This document shows positions 12,031 to 24,200 of a stretch of 64,000 nt of DNA, piece by piece. Numbering within the stretch: position 1 is the stretch's first letter; every line of letters begins with the position of its first letter. Both the position numbers and the translations under genes were made by a program. The notes beneath the pieces were generated by a model. It saw nothing but the letters and a program-made list of their open reading frames with translations, had not been told where the DNA came from and did not search any database. The stretch covers positions 3,038,001 through 3,102,000 of the forward strand of contig NC_065558.1 in NCBI RefSeq assembly GCF_022605725.1, written 5' to 3'. Origin of the DNA: Anthonomus grandis grandis (lineage: Eukaryota; Arthropoda; Insecta; Coleoptera; Curculionidae).

Positions 12031-12736
12031 AGACCTAACTATATTCTATAGACCTAAGACCAAACATTACTGCAGTATTATCTAGTCAGATTACAAAACT
12101 AGTGTGTACTAAAAAAACTTTACTTAAATGCAAGTAAATATTGTATTATAAGTTTCGCAAATCCAGTAAATTTTATGTGAAATTTAAGTATCATTTTCAG
12201 TATCTTTGCATACCATATAAACACATTGTAAATCATAGCATATTTGGAAATACTGTTCAGTTATATGATCTCTCTATTTACATAGATTTCTGAGGTATTG
12301 TGCATACCATACTCGCACCATTGAAAATTATCATTATTCTGCTATTGAATAACAATTATCCTATCCGACATTTAAGTTTCATCGTGATCTGTAAGGAGTT
12401 TTCTTTATTTACCATAAATGTATTCATCGAATATCCAAATCTTTTTTTCCTGCCACAGTCCTTTCAATATTTCTTTCCACAGAAAAACCTATGGTGTTTA
12501 TATATCATGTATTGAAAAAATAAATAAAAGTCAAGTAGTCTGTTAAAAATTCCATAGATTCCATCCGTCGATCTCTGAATTCCTGAAATTCTACTGTAGT
12601 GAATAAATAGGTCATTTTTATTGCAAGTGTATTAAATATGATAATAAGAATTAAGGGTATATCTAGATAACCTTAATCATTATTTTCAATTTCGTGTTTG
12701 TGACCCAATATCTTCAATATTGCGGAGGGTTGTTGG

Positions 12737-13288
12737 GTGGGGTCAGAAATAAAACAGAATTCTGTTTACCTAAATGTCGAAAACCAAAACCATAAATTTG
12801 CAAAAGTTCCTTATGTCAAAGGTTTGTCTGAAAGGCTATCAGGAGTTGTTTCTGATGATGAAGTCAGAATAGTGTTCAAAAATGAAAATACCATCAACAA
12901 ATACTTCTCAAAACTCAAAGATAAAACACCAAATGAGTTACAAAGTGGCGTGGTTTATAAAATACCCTTTTCTGATTGTCAAGGTCTGTATGTGGGTCAA
13001 ACGGGCAGGTACTTAAAAACCAGAGTTAGCGAACACGAAAGAAGCGTAAAACCAACGAACTACGCAGCATCTGGGAAGACTGCTCTAGCAGAACACTCCT
13101 TCAATCAACAACACCAATTTGATTTTAACAGCACTCGGATCATTGGCAAAGAATCAAATTATAAGAAAAGAATTTTACTAGAAATGGTTAATATAAAAAA
13201 GTATGAAGAAAGCATTAATAAAAAACAAGACACCGATGACCTAAATCCAAGTTACTATAATTTAATTAATTTACTACCAAAAAGATAA
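12737..13288 (+). CDS. Penelope-like element C-terminal fragment with GIY-YIG endonuclease domain
   Basis: Uninterrupted frame of about 183 codons, ending TAA at about 13288. There is no ATG where it opens, and the first codons lie in the inverted repeat, so this is a truncated ORF rather than a complete protein. Residues 27-70 match the linker that follows the RT in Penelope proteins (YVKGLSERLSG ... KLKDKTPNELQSG). The GIY-YIG nuclease begins at VVYKIPFSDC (about 72-81) with YVGQTGRYLKTRVSEHERS (about 85-103), which contains the second YxG-type motif and catalytic Arg. ALAEHS and NYKKRILLEMVNI follow, where family members have a conserved His and Glu. In a full element this domain nicks target DNA for priming. 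Confidence 0.85.
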   Translation: MGSEIKQNSVYLNVENQNHKFAKVPYVKGLSERLSGVVSDDEVRIVFKNENTINKYFSKLKDKTPNELQSGVVYKIPFSDCQGLYVGQTGRYLKTRVSEHERSVKPTNYAASGKTALAEHSFNQQHQFDFNSTRIIGKESNYKKRILLEMVNIKKYEESINKKQDTDDLNPSYYNLINLLPKR

Positions 13289-13835
13289 AACTAAAACATA
13301 AAATTTATTTTTGTCAAAGAGTGTATGTCCCAAATTTAGATCACACAGTGTATTAACAAATTAAGTTTCTGGTTTTGAACGTATAGATACATACATCTTC
13401 CTTATCTACTAATCCTTAACTTATCAACATAACATTGAATCATAAAAATTAAATAAATAAACGCTCGGAAGAATAAAAACATTTGTTTCTTGGCTTATTG
13501 TTGATTCTAGTTTGCCCACAATAACACCTACAATTTAACCCATCTTAAAAATAATTCTACGCTCCTATTATAAATGTGTTTTAATTATAACTTAAGAAAC
13601 CTAGACTTAGGTAAGAGGTGTAATGTATATAAAAAAAAAATTAATTTTATACTGTTTTTTTTTATAAAAAAAATTTTTAACGGATTGTACCTGAATGTAA
13701 TTTTAACTGTGTCGTGGTTTTTGTTTTTTGTTGTTTTAATTTTTGTAACTTAAAGAACATTTATTTTAATAGTGTTTTTTATGTACTTGAAATTACTTTG
13801 TTTTATCTCTGTAATTTTTTGAATCCATTTCAGTG

Positions 13836-13870
13836 TCCTGAGGATGACTTAATATAAGTCGACACGTCGA
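13836..13870 (+). ncRNA. Degenerate hammerhead-ribozyme-like segment of the Penelope element
   Basis: Penelope-like terminal repeats are known to carry a minimal hammerhead ribozyme with a CUGANGA-type box, a short stem II and a GAAAC box. Here CCTGAGGATGACTT (13838 onward) is followed by an AAGTC arm that pairs with GACTT, then GACACGTCGAC. The GAAAC box is changed to GACAC. The layout fits, but the key changes suggest an inactive or weak version. Call by pattern only. Confidence 0.4.
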
Positions 13871-14341
13871 CATTTAGGTAAACAGGTTTCTGTTTTATTT
13901 CTGACCCCACCCAACAACCCTCCGCAATAGCTTAATCATTATTCGCAATAAAAGCATTGTGACTTAAACCAAGCCAGAATTCTTTCAAATGCAACGTGCA
14001 TGAACTCCCAAAAGCTTCCGAAGCATGAGCTGAGGATCCTCAACATAGAAATCATATGAAAGATGCAAATAAAAATAGTAAGGAAAACTTCTCGAAAAAA
14101 TATAATGCATTTAGATACCTAAAAATTTAATTGGTTAATAATCATCATCATGAATCATTAAAGGTCTCAGTGAGAGATCCAGTGACTGAAGCAAGCAGTC
14201 GTATACCTCCATTACATTCCCTCAGAATGTCAATACTTTCATTTGCAGGAAGCAGTATTGTACAATTAGTATTGTATAATCTAATTTATAGATGTTGGAA
14301 ATAAGATTGTAGTCAGATTACTAATGGAAAATAAAGTATTA

Positions 14342-14545
14342 TTACTTTGACCTATATCGTTCATAGGAAACATACTCATTAGTTACTTGGATTTTTGTTT
14401 GGACACGAAACATACTGATAATGGTCAGGTAAATAAGACTATATTGGGTTTTGGCTGTTGGGATTAAAATTATAGACATACAATCGAAGGCCTGTTTTAA
14501 GTCAAGGAATGTTGTACATAATTTTTTCATCTAGTGTACTATTTA
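14342..14545 (-). pseudogene. Short RT motif-A relic
   Basis: Minus-strand frame reads LCTTFLDLKQAFDCM, matching motif A (FxDLxxAFDxV) of non-LTR RTs, followed by a decayed stretch. Nothing else of the element is convincing around it. Confidence 0.55.
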
Positions 14546-14684
14546 ATTGGAAAAAAGTATTTATTAACTTATGACAATGTTGCTAATACACCCATAATTA
14601 TCGAAATTTGAATAATACGATAAGCATTATAATAGGTATAAAAGAAGATAATGAAGAAGAGAGAATAAAGGGAAAAAACAGATT

Positions 14685-15045
14685 AGTATAGTTAATGCTC
14701 CACTAGTTTAACTTTACAAATTAAACTTCCAGAAATCGATGCAAATAATTATTTAATATGAAATGTATCTGTCATTCTACATACACTTTAAACGTTAAAT
14801 TCTACTAAGTTACTTGTTTCGTATTGAATACTAGAAGAAAAAGAAGATTACAAAATAGAAAAAAAAACAGAAAAGTAAGGAAGTGGAATATAAAAAGAGA
14901 TAGAGGTAATCAAAGGAATATGGAAAAGGTTTTAGTAAAAAAGGAAGAAAATTTGAAAAAGAAATAAAGGGAATAAGAAACGCAAAAAGGAAGAGAATAA
15001 TAAAGAATTAAGAAGAGTATTTTTGTTTTCGAATTCTTCTCTATT
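14685..15045. repeat. Duplicated intron segment, uninterrupted copy
   Basis: Partner of 7020-7700 without the retroelement insertion (see that entry). A-rich with GAAGAA-type runs and no coding content recognised. Confidence 0.5.
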
Positions 15046-15049
15046 TCTT

Positions 15050-15530
15050 TTAGAATTTCAATAATTTCCTTGATCGCAGTTAAAAGAAATTTCAAGCAAT
15101 CCCAATTATTAACACTTTTTTGAAGCATTGGAGTTAATTTTTTCAATAGTTTACAAGAGGAGAAGTGATATTATATAGTCCAGGCTCTCCTGTAATAAAA
15201 ATGTAAATAATTATAGTTTTTCTACCAGGATTTTGTTGATTTCCCTAATGGCAGTTAAAAAAGATTTCAAACGTTCCTAATTATCAAGAGACACATTTCT
15301 TTGAAGCTTTGTAGTAGTGTTATTAAATAATTTACAAATGTTATATAGTTTACGGTGTTCTGTTAGAAAAATCTTAATAACTGATATTAATTTTAGTAGC
15401 ATTTAGTGAAAAACCTCACGGAATCTCAATTATCAAGAATCAACTTTTTTTCTTAGCATTTTTACCTAGAGTAAAGTTATTTACTTATAATTTACAAAAA
15501 GAAGAGTGATGAGTTCAGGCTAATGTGCCT
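15050..15530. repeat. Diverged tandem repeat, about 175-bp period, 2.7 copies
   Basis: GCAGTTAAAA occurs at 15076 and 15251 with matching flanks (TTTCAAxCxxTCCxAATTAT, GAAGC, TTTACAA). A third, more decayed copy starts about 15395. The minus-strand frame NNWDCLKFLLTAIKEI of copy 1 is partly mirrored in copy 2, but no protein family is recognised. Confidence 0.6.
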
Positions 15531-15615
15531 TGGAATTAAGCAGACAAAACGTATTGAAAAATAGAGAACAAGAAGATAAAATAAAGGCATGAAAAGCAAA
15601 ATATAGACAAACAAT

Positions 15616-16110
15616 TTGGAAAAGTTAAGTAAATCACTCTATGAAAATTCTATGACTCGGGTCAAATATTCACGAATAAAATCAAAATTTGTTATTGATC
15701 ACATTATCAACGTTGCCAAAGTTATCTTAATAACAAATGCGTATTTCCAAACGAAAAGCTTCATCCGAGCGTTCACAAGTGAACCAAAACCAGTAACGTC
15801 TCCGTTTCTCTATAAAAGCCTGACATTAATCTCCGTGTGGTCACCGAAGACGACCAATTAATATTAGATTCTTCCCAGTTAGCAAGAAAAACAAGATCAA
15901 AGATCGGTAACGATCCTTCTATGCACCAGAACACGTACCTTTGCTTTATTCAATAGTAACAGTTTTCTGCTGGGGCAATAATCGTTAATCGAAAACAAAA
16001 CCGAACTGAACGGGGCCATAAAATGTTTTTTCGAACCGGCTACCACGGTGGGTATTTTGCAATGATTTTGCATGTATAGCATAATTACGGTCGTAGGCAC
16101 GTACGCAAAA
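15616..16110. promoter_or_regulatory. Higher-GC unique island with a TCF-type site (candidate wg enhancer)
   Basis: About 490 bases of unique, better-balanced sequence in wg intron 3, 0.9-1.4 kb from exon 3. It contains AGATCAAAG at 15894-15902, which on the minus strand is CTTTGATCT, the TCF/Pangolin binding consensus, and a 17-mer shared with the island edge near 25661. Two open frames (15616-15861 plus, 15897-16100 minus) show no recognisable protein. The regulatory role is inference. Confidence 0.35.
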
Positions 16111-16379
16111 AAGAGAAAATGGTAACGTCTTATATGGTAAGTAAATCTTTAACATATCGAGTAAAAGCTGGGAGAGGACATTTTTCCCTTATACTGTGCG
16201 AGAAATGAACATTCCGATGCACGTGAACGTTTGGAATTTTATCAAGAGAGAGAGAGAAAGAGACAAAGAAAAAACATTTCAGGCTCCGAATGTTCAATTT
16301 TCAATGCTGAAGCAAATGAAGGAAAAATTGCACGATAGAAAGATGTAAAACAAGTTTGAACAGTCCAAGGTACTTACTA

Positions 16380-16935
16380 GATTGATTTTAGTTTATTTAG
16401 TAGTATCCAGATCCCGTCATAATTTATGTCAAGCTGCATATGCCATTAAATTTCCCCACAACATCCGCCGGTATTTTCTATTAGGGCTCCAAGAAATATG
16501 AAACTGTTGAAAACTTCATAATGTTCAACAGTCCAAGTTTCAGGGTAATTGTTATGTTCTCTATTAATGATCATAATTTTGGTTTAATAATAATTAGGTT
16601 TGGGCCGTAAAGAGCATTTTCAAATTTCCTCGGGAGTTTCAGAATACCTTTCTTATAATAAATTCGCTATAGTTTTACATAATTCTAATTGTATGATGTA
16701 TTACCGTTCTCGTATTAGATAGACTAGATGGTCTGGGACAGCAACTAGATCAGAGCTTTTTTCATATTACGTTATCAAAAGCTTTGCTACAGTCGACAAA
16801 ATATAAATACGAGTGTAGGACTATCTCGACTTCTCATAGCATATAGTATTCCAAACGAAATCGAGCAATATACAGGAAAACTTTTCTAGTATGAGACCTG
16901 CTTTGATATTTGAATACCAGCAAAAAAAACTAGTG
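16380..16935 (-). pseudogene. RTE/BovB-like or related non-LTR RT relic next to wg exon 3
   Basis: Minus strand: FVDCSKAFDNV at about 16770-16800 (motif A) and, nearer 16390-16500, FLGALIENTGGCCGEI with KLKS further on. The latter resembles the YLGSxIxxxGG...EI block that follows the YADD box in RTE-like elements. Stops and shifts are frequent. It ends only about 55 bases from the wg exon 3 donor and has the same strand as wg. Confidence 0.65.
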
Positions 16936-16991
16936 GTTCTTAAACAAAAAATCGTGAACCAATGAACTATTTAATACCAATGTGAACTTAC

Positions 16992-17293
16992 GTATCGCCC
17001 GGCCTCGTTGTTATGCAGATTCATCTTTTCCCGTAGACTTTTGCCCCTTTCTCCCGTATCGACGAACGCTCTACCATACTCCATCCCGAATCTGATGTTG
17101 TCAGAGCAACCCCCCCATTCGAAATCTCTTGCTCCCGCTACTGCCCCAGTGTTGCTATTGCTAAACACTTGGGGGCGTCTATAGTGTTTGTCGCAGTAGC
17201 AAGTTTCTATTGAGCCTTCTGAGCATGCGCGAGCTATCGAGTGAGTTACTGCTGCGCTGGTGATTGCGTAGATGAACGCTGTTTCTGGACAAC
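16992..17293 (-). CDS. wg: wingless (Wnt-1) coding exon 3
   Basis: Encodes the last two bases of Gly136 and residues 137-236. Recognisable blocks: CPETAFIYAITSAAVTHSIA (137-156), RACSEGSIETCYCD (157-170), a short variable loop, then AGARDFEWGGCSDNIRFGME (about 188-207) and FVDTGERGKSLREKMNLHNN (about 213-232). These are the central Wnt helices with conserved cysteines. The acceptor AG is at 17294-17295. The donor GTAAGT begins at 16991, in phase 0 after GRY. The expected continuation (an EMRQECKCHGMSG-type exon) was not seen between 16990 and base 1, so the gene is cut by the window edge. One oddity: Pro follows the conserved Cys (GCPE), where other Wnt-1 proteins I know have Arg (GCRE). Confidence 0.96.
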
Positions 17294-18249
17294 CTGGAAT
17301 AAATTAATGCCGTTAATTAACTGATGGAGAAAAAAACTGATGTTGACGTACTAGGATTATTAATAAGGGGTTTTCGGTAAGAACGAAAGTAATCGAAAAT
17401 TGCAAGCATATTGGCAACGTTGTTAAGTCTAGAATTTTTTAAGCTTCAAATATTTTTTATGTTATTAACATGATTTATGATTTTGGAATGTAAACATCAG
17501 TATTTTGTAGAGTAAAAAAAGGGAAAATTTTAAGAAAATTTCATCAAAAAAAAACTGACGTAATGGTTCTTAAGTAGTGCAAATTTTCTTAAGTAGTTCA
17601 AATAAAATTTTCACTACTTTTAATAAGTTTATATACTTGCCATTAGTATTGTAGATAATAATAGATAAAATAATGTATGCAAAATCAGGTATTACATTAA
17701 TTGGATTTCTTCTGGCTGTGGCTAACGTTGAATATGCAACGTTTACAATAAGTATTTTACAAATGTACGAATTATTATTCTTGAGCCTATAAAAAATCTA
17801 ATAATTTTTAGTATTTTCAAGGTAAGCCTGTCAGAATAAAGTATATAGTATAGCATATTATATTTTCTCTAAAAAAACTCTACCCGTGGAATTTATAAAA
17901 TAAATTCAAGGTTTATAAAAGGTTTTCATGCCTATATCATTAATTCATTAACTCATATATTAAAATTAATTTTTAAAACAGGTATGGTTCCCAGTACTTT
18001 TAAAACCTCTATAATATCACTTATTTATTTAATTTTATATTTTATAATTTTTTACAAGCAAATAATGTATTATCCCAAAAACTGTTTGGTTTTATTGGAC
18101 GGCTTGGTGCACCTGATGTATAAATTGACCAGACAACTTAGTAAAATCAAAAATGTTTAGCAATGTCTTCTAGATTTACTAGGCTTATGACGCTTCATAA
18201 ATAAATGCCTTGTTAAATGTTAAAAAACCAACGCAAATGTTATACTGCA

Positions 18250-21200
18250 GTTGGATTTTACCACCGTTCGTGGTCCAGGCAGGCCTTTAATCATCTTGAA
18301 ATTTTACTTTTCTTAAGTAGTTGAACCCATTAGAGACGTCAAGCTTTATTTTATAGTGATCATCAAGAATTCATGGGTCTCAGATGGGTTTAAAGGTCAG
18401 AAATTGTGTAAAAAGTGCATTTTTTGGTTTCTACCGTATTGTATGGTCCAGACATGCCCTGAATTATCTTGAAACTTCACTTTTCTGAAGTAGTTAAATC
18501 CATTAAAATCGTGAAGAACCATTTCATAGTGATCATCACGGATTCATGCGTCTCAGGTGGATTTATAGGTCAGAAAGTGGGTAAAAAGTTATTTTTTTTG
18601 GATTCTACCGCATTTCGTGGTCTAGGCACGCCTTGAATCATCTTGAAATTTTACTTTTCTTAAATAGTTGAACCCATTTGATACGTAAAGTACCATTTCC
18701 TAATGATCATCACGGATTCATGGGTCTCAGGTGGATTTATAGGTCAGAAAGTGGGTAGAAAGTGATTTTTTTTTGGATTCTACCGCATTTCATGGTGTAG
18801 GCACGCCTTGAATCATCTTAAAATTTTACTTTTCTTAAATAGTTGAACCCATTTGATACGTGAAGTACCATTTCCTAATGATTATCACGGATTCATGGGT
18901 CTCAGGTAGATTTATAGGTCAGAAAGTGGGTAAAAAGTGATTTTTTTTGGATTCTACCGCATTTCATGGTCTAGGCACGCCTTCAATCATCTTAAAAATT
19001 TACTTTTCTCAAATAGTTGAACCCATTTGAGATGAGAAGTAACATTTTCTAATGATCATCACGGATTCATGGGCCTCAGATGTGTTTATAGGTCAGAAAG
19101 TGGGTAAAAAGTGTTTTTTTTTGGATTCTACCGCATTTCATGATCTAGGCACGCCTTCAATCATCTTAAAAATTTACTTTTCTTAAATAGTTGAATCCAT
19201 TTGATACGTGAAGTAGCATTTCCTAATGATCATCACAGATTCATGGGTCTCAGGTGAATTTATAGGTCAGAAAGTGGGTAAAAAGTTATTTTTTTTGGAT
19301 TCTACCGCATTTCATGGTCTAGGCTCGCCTTGAATCATCTTAAAATTTTCCTTTTCTGAAATAGTTGAATCCATTTGATACGTGAAGTATCATTTCCTAA
19401 TGATCATCACGGATTCATGGATCTCAGGTGGATTTATAGGTCAGAAAATGGGTAAAAAGTGATTTTTTTGGATTCTACCGCATTTCATGGTCTAGGCACG
19501 CCTTGAATCATCTTAAAATTTTACTTTTCTTAAATAGTTGAACCCATTTGATACGTGAAGTACCATTTCCTAATGATCATCACAGATTCATGGGTCTCAG
19601 GTGGATTTATAGGTCAGAAAGTGGGTAAAAAGTGATTTTTTTTGGATTCTACCGCATTTCATGGTCTAGGCACGCCTTCAATCATCTTAAAAATTTACTT
19701 TTCTCAAATAGTTGAACCCATTTGAGATGAGAAGTAACATTTTCTAATGATCATCACGGATTCATGGGCCTCAGATGTGTTTATAGGTCAGAAAGTGGGT
19801 AAAAAGTGATTTTTTTTGGATTCTACCGCATTTCATGGTCTAGGCTCGCCTTGAATCATCTTAAAATTTTACTTTTCTTAAATAGTTGAACCCATTTGAT
19901 ACGTGGAGTACCATTTCCTAATGATCATCACGGATTCATGGGTCTCAGGTGGATTTATAGGTCAGAAAGTGGGTAAAAAGTGATTTTTTTTGGATTCTAC
20001 CGCATTTCATGGTCTAGGCTCGCCTTGAATCATCTTAAAATTTTACTTTTCTTAAATAGTTGAACCCATTTGATACGTGAAGTACCATTTCCTAATGATC
20101 ATCACGGATTCATGGGTCTCAGGTGGATTTATAGGTCAGAAAGTGGGTAAAAAGTGATTTTTTTTGGATTCTACCGCATTTCATGGTCTAGGCACGCCTT
20201 GAATCATCTTAACATTTTACTTTTCTTAAATAGTTGAACCCATTTGATACGTGAAGTACCATTTCCTAATGATCATCACAGATTCATGGGTCTCAGGTGG
20301 ATTTATAGGTCAGAAAGTGGGTAAAAAGTGATTTTTTTTGGATTCTACCGCATTTCATGGTCTAGGCACGCCTTCAATCATCTTAAAAATTTACTTTTCT
20401 CAAATAGTTGAACCCATTTGAGATGAGAAGTAACATTTTCTAATGATCATCACGGATTCATGGGCCTCAGATGTGTTTATAGGTCAGAAAGTGGGTAAAA
20501 AGTGATTTTTTTTGGATTCTACCGCATTTCATGGTCTAGGCTCGCCTTGAATCATCTTAAAATTTTACTTTTCTTAAATAGTTGAACCCATTTGATACGT
20601 GAAGTACCATTTCCTAATGATCATCACGGATTCATGGGTCTCAGGTGGATTTATAGGTCAGAAAGTGGGTAAAAAGTGATTTTTTTTGGATTCTACCGCA
20701 TTTCATGGTCTAGGCACGCCTTGAATCATCTTAACATTTTACTTTTCTTAAATAGTTGAACCCATTTGATACGTGAAGTACCATTTCCTAATGATCATCA
20801 CGGATTCATGGGTCTCAGGTAGATTTATAGGTCAGAAAGTGGGTAAAAAGTGATTTTTTTTGGATTCTACCGCATTTCATGGTCTAGGCACGCCTTCAAT
20901 CATCTTAAAAATTTACTTTTCTCAAATAGTTGAACCCATTTGAGATGAGAAGTAACATTTTCTAATGATCATCACGGATTCATGGGCCTCAGATGTGTTT
21001 ATAGGTCAGAAAGTGGGTAAAAAGTGTTTTTTTTTGGATTCTACCGCATTTCATGATCTAGGCACGCCTTCAATCATCTTAAAAATTTACTTTTCTTAAA
21101 TAGTTGAATCCATTTGATACGTGAAGTAGCATTTCCTAATGATCATCACAGATTCATGGGTCTCAGGTGAATTTATAGGTCAGAAAGTGGGTAAAAAGTT

Positions 21201-24200
21201 ATTTTTTTTGGATTCTACCGCATTTCATGGTCTAGGCTCGCCTTGAATCATCTTAAAATTTTCCTTTTCTGAAATAGTTGAATCCATTTGATACGTGAAG
21301 TATCATTTCCTAATGATCATCACGGATTCATGGATCTCAGGTGGATTTATAGGTCAGAAAATGGGTAAAAAGTGATTTTTTTGGATTCTACCGCATTTCA
21401 TGGTCTAGGCACGCCTTGAATCATCTTAAAATTTTACTTTTCTTAAATAGTTGAACCCATTTGATACGTGAAGTACCATTTCCTAATGATCATCACAGAT
21501 TCATGGGTCTCAGGTGGATTTATAGGTCAGAAAGTGGGTAAAAAGTGATTTTTTTTGGATTCTACCGCATTTCATGGTCTAGGCACGCCTTCAATCATCT
21601 TAAAAATTTACTTTTCTCAAATAGTTGAACCCATTTGAGATGAGAAGTAACATTTTCTAATGATCATCACGGATTCATGGGCCTCAGATGTGTTTATAGG
21701 TCAGAAAGTGGGTAAAAAGTGATTTTTTTTGGATTCTACCGCATTTCATGGTCTAGGCTCGCCTTGAATCATCTTAAAATTTTACTTTTCTTAAATAGTT
21801 GAACCCATTTGATACGTGGAGTACCATTTCCTAATGATCATCACGGATTCATGGGTCTCAGGTGGATTTATAGGTCAGAAAGTGGGTAAAAAGTGATTTT
21901 TTTTGGATTCTACCGCATTTCATGGTCTAGGCTCGCCTTGAATCATCTTAAAATTTTACTTTTCTTAAATAGTTGAACCCATTTGATACGTGAAGTACCA
22001 TTTCCTAATGATCATCACGGATTCATGGGTCTCAGGTGGATTTATAGGTCAGAAAGTGGGTAAAAAGTGATTTTTTTTGGATTCTACCGCATTTCATGGT
22101 CTAGGCACGCCTTGAATCATCTTAACATTTTACTTTTCTTAAATAGTTGAACCCATTTGATACGTGAAGTACCATTTCCTAATGATCATCACAGATTCAT
22201 GGGTCTCAGGTGGATTTATAGGTCAGAAAGTGGGTAAAAAGTGATTTTTTTTGGATTCTACCGCATTTCATGGTCTAGGCACGCCTTCAATCATCTTAAA
22301 AATTTACTTTTCTCAAATAGTTGAACCCATTTGAGATGAGAAGTAACATTTTCTAATGATCATCACGGATTCATGGGCCTCAGATGTGTTTATAGGTCAG
22401 AAAGTGGGTAAAAAGTGATTTTTTTTGGATTCTACCGCATTTCATGGTCTAGGCTCGCCTTGAATCATCTTAAAATTTTACTTTTCTTAAATAGTTGAAC
22501 CCATTTGATACGTGAAGTACCATTTCCTAATGATCATCACGGATTCATGGGTCTCAGGTGGATTTATAGGTCAGAAAGTGGGTAAAAAGTGATTTTTTTT
22601 GGATTCTACCGCATTTCATGGTCTAGGCACGCCTTGAATCATCTTAACATTTTACTTTTCTTAAATAGTTGAACCCATTTGATACGTGAAGTACCATTTC
22701 CTAATGATCATCACGGATTCATGGGTCTCAGGTAGATTTATAGGTCAGAAAGTGGGTAAAAAGTGATTTTTTTTGGATTCTACCGCATTTCATGGTCTAG
22801 GCACGCCTTCAATCATCTTAAAAATTTACTTTTCTCAAATAGTTGAACCCATTTGAGATGAGAAGTAACATTTTCTAATGATCATCACGGATTCATGGGC
22901 CTCAGATGTGTTTATAGGTCAGAAAGTGGGTAAAAAGTGATTTTTTTTGGATTCTACCGCATTTCATGGTCTAGGCTCGCCTTGAATTATCTTAAAATTT
23001 TACTTTTCTTAAATAGTTGAACCCATTTGATACGTGAAGTACCATTTCCTAATGATCATCACGGATTCATGGGTCTCAGGTGGATTTATAGGTCAGAAAG
23101 TGGGTAAAAAGTGATTTTTTTTGGATTCTACCGCATTTCATGGTCTAGGCACGCCTTGAATCATCTTAACATTTTACTTTTCTTAAATAGTTGAACCCAT
23201 TTGATACGTGAAGTACCATTTCCTAATGATCATCACGGATTCATGGGTCTCAGGTAGATTTATAGGTCAGAAAGTGGGTAAAAAGTGATTTTTTTTGGAT
23301 TCTACCGCATTTCATGGTCTAGGCTCGCCTTGAATCATCTTAAAATTTTACTTTTCTTAAATAGTTGAACCCATTTGATACGTGAAGTACCATTTCCTAA
23401 TGATCATCACGGATTCATGGGTCTCAGGTAGATTTATAGGTCAGAAAGTGGGTAAAAAGTGATTTTTTTTGGATTCTACCGCATTTCATGGTCTAGGCAC
23501 GCCTTGAATCATCTTAAAATTTTACTTTTCTTAAATAGTTGAACCTATTTGATACGTGAAGTACCATTTCCTAATGATCATCACGGATTCATGGATCTCA
23601 GGTGGATTTATAGGTCAGAAAGTGGGTAAAAAGTTATTGTTTTTTTTGGATTCTACCGCATTTCATGGTCTAGGCAAGCCTTGAATCATCTTAAAATTTT
23701 ACTTTTCTTAAATAGTTGAACCCATTTGAGACGTGAAGTACCATTTCCTAATGATCATCACGGATTCATGAGTCTCAGGTGGATTTATAGGTCAGAAAGT
23801 GGGTAAAAAGTTATTTATTTTGGATTCTACCGCATTTCATGGTCTAGGCACGCCTTGAATCATCTTAAAATTTTACTTTATTCAAATAGTTGAATCTATT
23901 TGATACGTGAAGTAGCATTTCCTAATGATCATCACGGGTTCATGGGTCTCAGGTGGATTTATAGGTCAGAAAGTGGGTAAAAAGTGATTTTTTTTGGATT
24001 TTACCGCATTTCATGGTCTAGGCTCGCCTTGAATCATCTTAAAATTTTACTTTTCTTAAATAGTTGAACCCATTTGATACGTGAAGTACCATTTCCTAAT
24101 GATCATCACGGATTGATGGATCTCAGGTGGATTTATAGGTCAGAAAGTGGGTAAAAAGTGATTTTTTTTGGATTCTACCGCATTTCATGGTCTAGGCACG

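Larger units (their letters stand above)
12721..13926 (+). mobile_element. 5'-truncated Penelope-like element with 59-bp inverted terminal repeats
   Basis: The two ends, 12721-12779 and 13868-13926, are inverted copies of each other with about 57 of 59 bases matching (starting TGCGGAGGGTTGTTGGGTGG on the left). Between them lies an open frame for the C-terminal GIY-YIG endonuclease domain typical of Penelope-like elements, then an AT-rich 3' UTR. The reverse transcriptase domain is missing. Penelope-like elements characteristically carry inverted terminal segments and 5' truncations. A CTTAATCATTATT stretch occurs both about 45 bp left of the left repeat and 3 bp right of the right repeat. 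Open frame and near-perfect ends suggest a fairly young insertion compared with the other retroelements here. Confidence 0.88.
1..16991 (-). other. wingless intron 3, 5' part (runs off the left edge)
   Basis: Inferred to be intron because exon 3 ends in a good GTAAGT donor and the remaining Wnt-1 exon(s) are not found between 16990 and 1. It is filled with retroelement relics on both strands, a Penelope-like element and several unique higher-GC islands (4.0k, 8.3k, 8.8k, 15.6-16.1k). Stretches at 9060-9950, 12030-12670 and 13930-14330 are AT-rich with no recognisable content. If an unrecognised or alternative last exon lies inside, this call would change. Confidence 0.7.

Noticed and set aside
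1..16970. Search for the final wg exon (EMRQECKCHGMSG block) left of exon 3
   Set aside because: No minus-strand frame shows the CKCHGMSG motif or the Cys-rich C-terminus. The exon most likely lies outside the window, so none was annotated.
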